From Ascaphus truei (Eukaryota; Chordata; Amphibia; Anura; Ascaphidae), in assembly GCA_036426205.1 (NCBI GenBank), contig CM071568.1, positions 42,522,723 through 42,586,722 on the forward strand: a DNA stretch of 64,000 nucleotides. Reading direction: 5' to 3'. The position numbers and the translations under genes were made by a program. Positions 21,648 to 34,300 of the stretch are shown here, one piece after another (positions within the stretch are counted from its first letter, which is position 1; every line of letters begins with the position of its first letter). The notes under the pieces were generated by a model. That model did no database searches and had not been told where the DNA came from. It saw only the letters and a list, made by a program, of their open reading frames with translations.

Positions 21648-24600
21648 CTAAAGAAAACAAGTGTCCATTAGAGCAGCAATCCTGCCCAGGAATGTTCTAC
21701 TAATGAATCTGAAACGTGAAACTAGGGTTACTATACATCCGTATTTTCCCAGACATGTCCGGCTTTGTGATGTAAGGTCCGGGAACGGCGACCGTGCATG
21801 CACGAACGGAAGTCGACGCGCGAGCGATGAGTGCCAACTGTGCATGCGTGGTCGGCGCCCATCACTCACACTGTTGGCTTTTGGTGTCCACCTTTTTGAA
21901 TAAGGACGTATGGTAACCCTAGTTAAACGCTAGGAATCTGTATTGGCATTATCGTCCCCTAAAAATAATTACAATAATCTAAGATACCTTGTTGAATCAC
22001 TTAATGGAAGGACAGAAAATCATGTGCCAGTGATGTCGATTCCTACTTGCCAGAAAGCCACACAACTTAGTGGGCAATTCTCTATAGTAAAGTGCTGTTT
22101 GTACCATCTTTGGCTGCAAATCTCAAATTTACCCAATCAGCCTCTACACAGAATATATAGATTGAGGCCTAAATATCACAGGAACTGCAAAGGTCTCTGG
22201 ATATAGCAAAGAATAGCAGTAGTAAATCAGGGTGGGGATGAGAAACATTAAATTCAACATAGGTTGGACTTCATCGGCTAATATATTCATCCTATATTTT
22301 TTTTAAATTTATATTGATCCAAAGATAAGCAAAAACAAAACACTGAAGCATTATCCAATCCCTGTCTAAGGGGGAAAAAAGTTTCATTCCTTCCGAACTC
22401 CAATAACGGCAATCAGATTTCTCCCAGGAACAACATACTTTCTCTGCTTATCTTGTATGGTAAAAACCTGTACACCTCCACTTTCTAAAGATGTCCAACC
22501 TGTTCATGAAGCCATCTATTGTATCTGCCATCAGTCTCCATGGGTAATGAATTCCACATTCTAACTGCCCTTACTGTAAAGAACCCTTTCGTATGTATAT
22601 AGCGCCATTAATGTACATAGTGCTTCACTGCAGTAATACATGTGACAATCATATAAATAACAAATAATACAAATAACAATGTAAAGAAGTGCTTCAGGCA
22701 TAAAAGTGACACTTAGGAGAAGGAGTTGCTGGTGAATTCTTCTTTCCTCCAACCTTAAGGGATGACCCCTTACAAACAGCAAAGGTAAGGTCAGATGCCC
22801 CCAGGGCCCACATGATGTAGCCATCATTTCTACACATTTACCAGGTGAAAAGGGTAAGAATAGCACCAAAACTAAATTCCTTATAGGCAAAAACAAAGTT
22901 AATAAAAAAATTAAAAAAAAACTAATAACCTAATTTGTCACAAAACCTAATGCAAAGGGGGGGTGAAGGGCAGAGGGTGGGGGAGGGTGAGGGCGCAAGG
23001 GTGGGGGGGTGAAGGGCAGGGGTGGGGGGGTGAGGGGCAGGGGCAGGGGGGTGAAGGGCAGGGGTAGGGGTGTGTGAAGGGCAGGGGTAGGGGTGAAAGT
23101 TAGACACATTGTTGGCAGGAGTAAAATGTCCCTCTCCACACACACACGACGGGAGTGACAGGTGGTGGAGAGTGGGACTGGCGCAGATCCGAGGAGGCTG
23201 CTTGGCCCCCCAGCGGCCGGGGAGGTAAGGGAGCGCCGGGGAGGTAAGTGAGCGTTGGCGGCTGGGTTAGGAGGGCCGTGCCACGCTTCCCCTCCGTCCG
23301 GGAGCCAGTGGAGAGCGAGGGGGGAGGAGCCTGAAGTTGTTTGCTGTGGCAGGAGGGCCGCGCCGCGCTTCCCCTCCATCCGGGAGCCGGTGCACGTGAT
23401 GGGGGGCGGGGGGGGGGACAGAGGGGGGAAGGGGGGGCGAGGGAGAGTGTGTGTGTGTGTGTGTGCGCCCATTGGCCCGTCACTCTGCCTCAGGCCAATG
23501 AGAGGTGTGCGGGGGCGGGCAGGCCAAGGGAGTCATCTCATTGGCCTGAGGCGGAGTGACGGACCAAAGTCCAATGTGATTGCCCCTAGGGACAGGGAGA
23601 CACAGGACAGACAGACAGGCATACAACAGTTTGAGAAATATATATATAGATATATATATACTATATATATATATAATATATTTCTTATATTATTATATAT
23701 ATTATATATATTATATAATATTAGATAGATTCAACAAAGCTCAAGAGGTTATACTGTATTTTGTGTTCTTTGAAGAGCTCTAATACATTTGAATTGATTT
23801 GCCCATTTAACTAATCTATTGACGTGTGGCGCTTGCTGCTGCAAAGCATAAAATGTGTTGCCGACAAGCAGGTTTACAAAAAATGACACCCTGCGAGTGC
23901 TCATTTGCATGTCATTACCCAGAATCCCTGGCTACAGTGGAAGCATTGTATGCCAACAGATACTGGGGAAAGGCAGGGTCACAGACCTTTTTGAGGCATG
24001 TTAATGTGCTCACAAGTGATACAGCTCAACCCCGTTATAGCGCGATCCGCTTATAACGCGGTTTGAGCGTAGACCCCAAATTAAAAAACCAAAGAAAAAG
24101 GTTTTTTTTGCACACACCACACACACTCAGCACACACTCAGCACACACTCACAGCACACACTCACAGCACACACTCACAGCACACACTCACAGCACACAC
24201 TCACAGCACACACTCACAGCACATAGCCCCCCCCTTTTTCCCCCCACCTACCTGGTGTCAGCTGCTGGGGCATCGTGGGGCTTCTGGCGGGGATCAATGT
24301 GAGGCTGGGGGGGAAACGGTGCGAGGCTGGGGGATCGGTGCGAGGCTGGGGGGGGGGGGCGGGTCGGTGCGCAGTGGAGGGAAAATCGGTGCAGGCTGGG
24401 GGGGGTGGGGGGAAGGTGGCGAGGGCTGGGGGGGGTGATTGGTCAGCTAGGGGGGGGGGGGGGGTCGGTGCGAGGTTGGGGGGAAAATCGGTGCAAGGCT
24501 GTGGCGTTAGTGCGAGGGGGGGGGGGTGGGGTGGGGGGGGGGGTGGGGTCGGTGCGAGGCTGGGGGAAAATCGGTGCAGGCTGGGGGATTAGTGCGAGGC

Positions 24601-27600
24601 TGGGGGGGGGGGGGTCGTGCGAAGGCTGGGGGGAAAATCGGTGCAAGGCTGGGGGATTGGTGCGAGGCTAGGGGGAAAAAAAAATCGGTGCAAGGCTGGG
24701 GGATCGGTGCAGGGATCGGTGGTTGGATGGGGCGGAGCTGCTGGGAGGAGTGCGGGGAATGCTGGGAGAATTACAGTGGCTGCTAGGGGACATGTAGGGC
24801 TGCCGGCACCTCACTCCACCTCTTCCCCCCATCTCCCTCTGATCGGGCGCGCGGCGGCCATTTTTTTAAAAAAATCACGCGACCCCGGTTATAGCGCGGT
24901 TGGATCGGGTGGCCCCCGAGGACCGCGCTATAACGGGGTTGAGCTGTATCTTTATTTGCTGCATGGTGGAGTATTTTGTCACCATAACTTACTGTGTGTT
25001 TTTTCTCTACTAAATTAGAGATCTCTCACAGAACCCCAGCAAGCTCTTTTTGGGAACCCCTGAGCCCACACAAAATATATATGTATGCAAGTGTCAAAAA
25101 GGAGAGCTATTGAGCGTGGCATATGTATACAACAAACAACAGAGAAGCCCACTGCTACATCCAACATGACAGAAATACATAGTAGTGTGTATTTTTGTCA
25201 TATTGGATGTAAATTACAAATCTGCAAGGAAACTATGTTGGCTTAAAATGTCAGTTCCAAATAGCAAGCTAAAAATGTATAAACAATCTTGTAGACTGGA
25301 CTGTATTAATTTCAGCCCCGGGGACCACCTGCTTCCCGATATACTTATCTCCTTAGTGGTGCCAGTAGCAGTTCCGTCTGGGGTGTGTGGGGGGGGAACA
25401 TAAATGGTGACAAATATCCCGCGGGCCGATAGGAAGCCGAAGCATCATCCCTTGAGGCTTCTTGTTGGGCCTGCATGACCAGGACCTTTATATCCCCGGA
25501 AGCTGCACCCCATACGGAAGAAAGTATCTCTGGGAGCAGGAGGTCCCTGGACATGACCACGGTTCAGCTCTGGGGGGCCCTTACTTTACACTTATTAACC
25601 CCCCCTCCCCCCCAACATGTTCTGCTTCTTTAATGCAGCAATCCCTCCAAAAGCCTATAATAGGTTAACTCGAACTATTCGTAGTTTGCCCCCTGAGCAT
25701 GTCCTGCCCTTAGGAAAATAATGAGATAAACCATTTTCTAATGTTCCAAATCATGATTTTCTTAATGTTTAGCTTCTGTGGTTACAATGGTCAACTAACA
25801 CTGCTATGGGGTCTGGGGAAGGCTTCATTTTAACCTCCCGAACACTTATTTTAAACGCTTACTGAGCGAAACATCAGATTTCAAAAATAAAAACAGGTTT
25901 GCACAAAGCAAGAGATCAATTAAATTAAGCAAATAATAATACGCACGCAAAAAAATTGCGATCGCCAGGGACTGCTGCCTCATGGTAAAACCGTCAGCTA
26001 TTACGCATCAATTTTACATGTCACTACCGTGCTTTTACTTTGGTCCTAAGTAGGAGGTTGTGTGAAAATGTGTAGTTTGGAAGTGTATGTTATTGAAAGC
26101 ACAATCAACAACTTGTAAAACGTTCCTGTTGATCTAATAAAAAGACTACATTATACAAATAATGCAAATACAATGAAAGTGTACACTTTTATGAAAGGCC
26201 CTTGACATTTATGCCCTGTAGTGCTGGGAAGTGCTGTATTACCTTGTATAAAAACACTAAAAGAGGAGGTGGTATTGGTATATCATCTATTGAACGGACG
26301 GATGCTGCCAGCACGGTAAAAAGTCCCCCTTGAAAACCTTGAGTCATGAGACACAGCATTCAATCCTGTTTAAATGACTAGTTTAATGTCCAACTTCAAT
26401 CACTGGGCAAATCCAGCATCCATTAACATTTAAATGTGGCCCTCCATATAATCATGTTCATTTTCCTGAGCCAGCCTAAATAAATCCCACAATTTCACAT
26501 TGTGCAGCAAACTGTCAACAACCTCCAAGTTAGAGGGCTTTTATTCTAATTAAATAGCAATGATTTTCTTTAATTGAGGATGAGCAAAGTGCTGTTGCTG
26601 ATTTAGTACAACCTAAACACTTTTGTAGACCAAAAAAACTGTGCGTGCATGGTACATTGCAAAAGCAATGTAAAGAGCACTGTGTAGTTCTCAATAAAGG
26701 CTGCACCCGTAACATTAAAGTTAGCATTCAAAGGATATATTAACTATATAAGCTATAGCAAACAAAAATAAAATGATTTGTGAAGCACCGAGTTTCAAGA
26801 CTAATCCCTCTCTGCAATAACATCCCTTTCTCAGTTCTGCCGTGTAAAACATACTGGTGACGAGTGAAGGTAAGCAGGAGTCAGGTGAATAAGGAACACA
26901 TTTCAATGCAATCCAAACTGTTTAATACGTCCAGTGACATCAAATGTCACTGTGTCTTTTCTGCAGGGACAGTTCATTCAATGTTTCAAAGACACGGAGT
27001 GAATGAAGGTAATTGTTGAGTAAATCATGGAATGCGATTCTCATTTGGATAAATTACAAGAATTATTACAATGTTCTAACTGATCCAATTTCCCCGAGAA
27101 GCATATTACTTATACCACTCACTGCCCCACGTCAGTCAGAAGTCTGCTTACTTTGTACTGCTTTACATTCACCACCACTCATCCTACCCCATCACCTCTG
27201 ACATGTACTCTCAATTCTAACCTGTCTTCTATTCCTCTGAACCTGACAATCTTGTCACATCCTTTAACATTATCCTCACCTCACTAGACCTACAGTATAT
27301 GTCCCTGCTGGGTTGTCACAATGCCCGTCACCCATGGATGTGGCGAAATGCCCAAACATTCGCTTAACATTCGCTCCTCTAAACACCTCTGGGGGAAATC
27401 TCATGCTGATTTTTTTTCTTCCTCACTTTTTTTACACTATAAATGTATTTTATCCCGTTTTATCACGTCCCTCTCTAATGGCAAATCCATCATCGCTAGA
27501 CATCGCTAGGGCACTCGAGGGGTTACGCTTTGTACTCTAAGTCAGCTGTGTGCAGACTGGGGGGCGCAATATTTTTGGGGGGGGGCATGGGTGGTTGCAG

Positions 27601-30600
27601 AGGTCCCACGCATTTAAATTAAATGCCGGGGGACAACGCCAGGCCTCAGCAACCTCTATTTACCGGGATTCAGTTGGCTTCAGGACGCGTGACTATGGCA
27701 ACACTGCGTCAAATGACGCCGCGGGGTCATGTGTCGTCACGGTTGTCTTGGTCACGTGACGTCACACGACTCTGTGGCGTCATTCGACACGTGCGGGTTT
27801 AGGTAGGGGGTACGCACAACGGAGGAGAGCAGGCAGGGACATAGCAAAAAAAAAAAAAACGTTTGGGCGCCCCTTCTCTAAGAATTTCAGATACCACCTC
27901 AATCAGTGGTTAAATTACTGTGCTGAAGCAGGGATATCCTGAAAACCTGACCTGGACCTTGAGGACTGGAGTTGCCCACCCCTGCCCTAGGGGGATGTAC
28001 GGTGTGGACACTTGTTTGTTTATGAAAACAAAAATCCCTTTCCAGAACAGACCCGTGTGTCATTATGTGACTAACCCTATCACTGCATCTAAATGACCTG
28101 ACCCTTACTTCCACAGTATGACCACATCACAATTATACAATGCGTTCATAATAATAAAAATGCTATACACTGGTCTCCCGGGCTCGTAATCACTTTTCGG
28201 TAACAATCACGTGGTCAGGGCCCCCCAGTGACATGATGACCTCACCTACACTTCCATTCCGATGAAGAAAAACTACCAAATGACATTCCCTGAACATCAC
28301 TAGGACCCAGAGCCTGTCGGGTCAGTAACGCACAGGAAATTACACAAGGGAACCCTGAGTTCATGTTGTGTTCTCATCTTATCTGCAAGGGAACCCCCTC
28401 CTCCCCCCAAGTGTGGTCTTTGAACTGGAATCCTGCTATGATGAATACAAATTAGAATGTAATTAGTGTGTGTTACATGGTGAGCAATGACCTGATCATT
28501 GGGAAATAAAATTAGCACTATATAAAAGGTGTCCCAGAAACCGTCTGCAGCTGTGTGAAACTCTGTGATGCAGCGGATGTGATCAATGTGGCAATACAGT
28601 TTGCATTTAAAAAAATAATAATTTTAAGATGCAGCAGTTGCTTCGAAGAAGTGTAATAACCTATGCTGCCGACCGATCTGCAAAGATCCTGCTTTCCAGG
28701 GTTCACAATATGGTTGCCCATTTCAGAAGAGGAAGTGCTATGCTTTTGTAAACAATCCAAGGAAGTTTAATACATTAAAAAAACTCACTAAATAGGGCAT
28801 AATGAGCGGCGGGGAATTAAAAAAATAAAATTGTATTATCCAATATTACACAACTGATTGATTTTACGTACATGGTTTTTTAAAATCAAAGGATTTTTAC
28901 CATTTTGCTGCTTTCTAAAGACCTGCGCGCTAACCGAAACAGCGCGAGACAGAAAAGTATACGTCTGAACGGAAAGCACTACATTGGTTATATTGTGTTG
29001 ATACGCTCTTGCTATTGTGGTTTGTCGCATGACGATTACACATCTGTAACTGCACTTTACACCAAATTTTATTTTCCGTCAATGGGTCAGACAAAAGAAA
29101 AGTTATGTTCTGCCATCTACAACAAATTGGGTCCTATGACAAAATCCGATTGCTGTTTATGTGCGAGTCAATTAGCCCAAAAAAACACAACAAACCCCAC
29201 ATAAAAAAACAAAAGGAAGATGTTCAACTATTAGCCTTTCCGCAAAGATCTTAACAAATTTATAGTAAAAGTCCTCTACCAACTTTGCAGTCGATGCCAC
29301 ATTGAAACAAATGACAAGGTCGCCACATACTCACTTGTAACAAGCTCAAAACCTTCTCTCCTTAGCATTCATATTTTAGCTCTCTTGTAACAGACACATA
29401 TAAACCTCATTATATGATACTTTATCTTTCCTAATTCAATATTTTAAAAAGGTCGAGATGTACAAATCACAATCACACCACTGAATCACTACAGTGAAAA
29501 TAAAACAAAATAAATACACTTCTGAATTACTCCCACAGTTCAATAAGAGTCATCTTAACATGCAGGACATTAGCTGACAGTGAATGGTGAGCTACCACCA
29601 CCACCCCATACTGGCTGCCACACATTCTATCTGCAGTAGCATGCCGCCTCTTCCCCAGATGTCATCAAGAGCGGCCACTATGTTTACTTGCGATCACTCA
29701 ATAAGCAATGGAAATCACCGACAGGACAGCAGATCTACTTAAAATGCCTATACAAGTAGTTCTCGAACTGTGATCTCTGGACAACTCATGGACCCCAAAG
29801 ACCACCATTAATGTCACGCTCTGAGCCAATCCCAACTCTACGAGAAGGCGGATGATTTTTACATGACATCATAGGCATTACTGAAACATGGTGGGATGAA
29901 ACTCATGACTGGACAGTTAATTTAGAGGGTTATTCCCTTTTTCGGAAGGATCTAACAAATAGAATGGGCGGTGGAGTATGCTTATATGTTAAACCGGATC
30001 TAAAACCTATTATAAGGGATGATGTTTATGAAGGGAATGATGAAAATGTAGAGACTTTGTGGATAGAAATTAGCAGAGGAGGTAAAAGTATAAAGAAAAT
30101 GTTTGTGGGAATATGCTATAAATCACCAAATATCTGCGAGATTGAGGAAGCTAAAATACTTTTGCAAATGGAGAAGGCATCAAAACTGGGTCATGTTTGC
30201 ATAATGGGGGATTTTAATTATCCAGACAGACTGGGGCAATGAGATTAGCGTTACAACAAAAGGAAACAGGTTTTTGGGGGTGCTCAAAGACAATTATATG
30301 ACTCAAATTATTGAGGAACCAACCAGGAGAGGGGCAGTACTGGATTTGGTCATATCAAACAATGTAGAAGTAATAACAAATGTTCAAGTCCTGGAACATT
30401 TGGGTAACAGTGATCGTAACATGGTCCCATTTGAAATAAATTATCAAAAAACAGATTACTTGGGTTCAACAAAGACCTTAAACTTTAGAAAGGCAGATTT
30501 TAATAAACTGCGGTCTAATCTACAAGTACAGGCATACCCCGCTTTAACATACGCAATGGGACCGGAGCATGTATGTAAAGTGAAAATGTACTTAAAGTGA

Positions 30601-31266
30601 AGCACTGCCTTTTGTCCACTTTACAATGCATGTACTGTACTGCAAACATCATACACGTGCATAACTGATGTAAATAATGCATTTGTAACCAAAATAAATA
30701 CAGTAGGCTTTATTCAAATAAAATGAATGGGAGGAAGCAAGGAGATGAGAGGCGCGCACGCGGGTCAGTACTGTATAGCAGCTCTCTCCTTCTCGCAGTC
30801 TCTCTCTCTCACTCAGTCTCTCTCTCTCACTCAGTCTCTCTCCCACAATAGAGATTTCTCTCCCACGAATGGTTCTGTTTGAAATCCTGTAAGTGCACAT
30901 TCTTATGGGTTGCTGATTTTTTAAATAAATGTACCTTATTTTTTACTCAGTTACGTGCTATGGAGCTTGCGCTTTTGTTTTTTGTTCATAGATTCCAAAA
31001 GTGGTTGGCTATACCACACCCCTTAAAGCTGCAAAGACGCTCCCTGGATCTTCTATTGGGACTATATTTCTCTCTGGATTTTTTGTTTGAGTGGAACATT
31101 CAATTTGGATTTTCCTTTTTTTCACTATCTGGTTATGGTTTGTAGATATTATTAGGTTAAATTGTGGTAATTTTAATTTATTTTAATATTTTAAATATGT
31201 TATTATAATTTATCATTTATTAGGGTTATTTCACATCCTCTTTAGCGCTACTTAATTTTTGTGTTA

Positions 31267-31307
<41 letters not shown>

Positions 31308-34300
31308 TGTATATATATACTGTATACATACATACATAGCTATAGCTATATAACTGCCAGAGTTGTCCCAATCTTCAAAAGTGGGGACAAAAATACTGTC
31401 TCAAACTACAGGCCAATCTCTCTTCTCCCAATACTATCCAAAGTCATGGAAAAATGTGTTCACTCCCAATTACTATGCCAAGACAAATTTCCCTAGCCAA
31501 TTCCAATCTGGCTTTCGCCCCAAACACTCCACAGTAACTACCCTGCTAAATGTTTGCAATGAAATCCAGTGTGGAATGGAACGGGGACAACTCACTGGTG
31601 CAATATTCCTAGATTTTGCAAAGACTTTTGATATTGTTGATCATGTTATGTTGCTTAACAAACTCATGTGCTCTGGAATAGGGAAGCATGCTTTAAACTG
31701 GTTTCATTCCTACCTATCAAGTAGATCCCATGTGTCCATCTCAGGCTCTAACTCCAACCCCTTTGATATCACCTGTGGTGACCTGCAAGGCTCTGTTCTG
31801 GGGCCCCTTCTCTTCTCAGTGTTCATCAATGATCTTCCTACAGCTTGTGTCAGGGAGCTTCAATACACATGTATGCAGATTACACAATCTTATATACACA
31901 CAGCCATAGCCTCTCCGACCTTGAACACATACTTCAATCTGACTTTTTGAGACTTAAAAATTGGATTTCCCAAAACAAACTATTTTTAAACACTGACAAT
32001 TTTTAAAGCTTCCAATGACTGAGATCCAGATCAGAACCACTGCTAAAACCACCCTAACTCCTGTTACTAGTTTTAAATACTTCGGCATATGGTTTGACTC
32101 CCATTTAACTTTTGGGATGCCCTGAGATCAAAAACATATGCCAAACAAGGTGTACTTTACAGGAACATATCCTCCCTAAGTCTGCTGCTCAGAAAGCGTA
32201 TTGCACAGAAGATGCTAATGCCAATTATCGACTATGGGGACATAATATATGGCACGGCACCCCAAACCCACCTTTGCAAACTTGAGACCCTCTACAATTC
32301 AATATGCTGCTTTGTTCTACAATGCAAATACAACACACCACTGCGAAATGCTCAAAGAACTAGATTGGTCATCACTTGAGTCTAAGCACAAAGTTCATCT
32401 TTCCTGTCTTGCCTTCAAATATTTTCTGGGCAAACTACCCATCTATCTGAACAAGCACCTCACCCCTACCACATGCAGCACTCAGATCTGATTCCAAAAG
32501 ACTGTTCATGGTCCCAAAGTTCAGCAAAGTATCCAGCCGCTCCTCCTTCTCTTACCGTGCCCCACAAAACTGGAACAATCTACCGAAGACTCTCCCAGCC
32601 ACCACCAGTCTAAGTTCTTTCAAAACAAAAGCCATCTCAAATTTTAACCTGGTCAGTAACTGCTACATACGTCTATAATATATATTATCTCTAACTGTGC
32701 ATGCAATGTATTGTATATAATGTATACACTGTTCACTTATGTAACTGTATTTGTAACCATGTATTATTTGTCATCTTAACTCTGTGCCCAGGACATACTT
32801 GAAAATGAGAGGTAACTCTCAATGTATTCTTCCTAGTAAAACATTTTATAAATTAAATAATATCCAGCGTTACTGTCTGAATAACGAAAAATACAGAAAA
32901 CTTACTGGGAAAGAGAGACAAATACTGAAAAAATATTTCAATGACAAATTCTTCTCTAGGACCTGTGCCAGAATAAATATCCATAATGCATGTCCCAGCC
33001 CCCTAGCTAATTATGGTAATTAAAAACATACTGCTTCTGCTAACCTTAGCATCATTTGGAAACATTATTTACACTACTACCTATAGATATATTTCTCATA
33101 CTAGAAGTATCTGAGAAAATAGCAGACCTCAGAAGATAATGTGACATTTTACCAATCTTTTAGTCCCTTCAACAAATATTCTGCTACAGCGTACAATAGG
33201 AAGATGTAATTTGCAATACGATCTATGAGCAACATCAATAAATTATTGATTATTTTGAATGCCATAGTTTACTGATGTTTAAGTACAGGCATACCCCGCT
33301 TTAACATACGCAATGGGACCGGAGCATGTATGTAAAGTGAAAATGTACTTAAAGTGAAGCACTGCCTTTTTTCCACTTTACAATGCATGTACTGTACTGC
33401 AAACATCATACACGTGCATAACTGATGTAAATAATGCATTTGTAACCAAAATAAATACAGTAGGCTTTATTCAAATAAAATGAATGGGAGGAAGCAAGGA
33501 GGTGAGAGGCGCGCACGCGGGTCAGTACTGTATAGCAGCTCTCTCCTTCTCGCAGTCTCTCTCTCTCACTCAGTCTCTCTGTCTCTCTCTCTCTGTCTCT
33601 CTCTCTCTCACTCTGTCTCTCACTCAGTCTCTCTCACTCACTCAGTCTGTCTCTCACTCAGTCTCTCTCACTCACTCAGTCTCTGTCTCTCACTCAGTCA
33701 GTCTCTCTCTCTCAGTCAGTCAGTCTCTCTCTCTCAGTCAGTCACACACACACGCACTCAGTCAGTCACACACACACGCACTCAGTCACACACACACACA
33801 CACTCAGTCACACACACATGCACTCAGTCACACACTCAGTCACACACAGTCACACGCTCAGTCACTCAGTCACACGCTCAGTCACTCAGTCACACGCTCA
33901 GTCACTCAGTCACACGCTCAGTCACACTCAGTCACCAGCTCAGTCACTCAGTCACACACTCAGTTACTCAGTCACTCAGTCACACAATCAGTCACACACT
34001 CAGTCACTCAGTCACACACTGTCACTCAGTCACACACTGTCACTCAGTCACACAGTGTCACTCAGTCAGTCACACACACGCACTCAGTCACACACACACG
34101 CACTCAGTCACACACACACGCGCACTCAGTCACACACTCAGTTACACGCTCAGTCACACGCTCAGTCACACGCTCAGTTACTCAGTCACACGCTCAGTCA
34201 CTCAGTCACACGCTCAGCCACTCAGTCACACGCTCAGTCACTCAGTCACACTCTCAGTTACTCAGTCACTCAGTCACACACTCAGTCACACACACAGTCA

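Noticed and set aside
22930..23728. ORFs of 127-180 codons, Pro- or Gly-rich
   Set aside because: Follow from GC-rich simple sequence; no domain, no splice logic, and located in a DCAF13 intron.
24275..25018. Gly/Trp-rich ORFs of 86-133 codons
   Set aside because: Translation of the G-rich array within the pogo/Tigger-like element.
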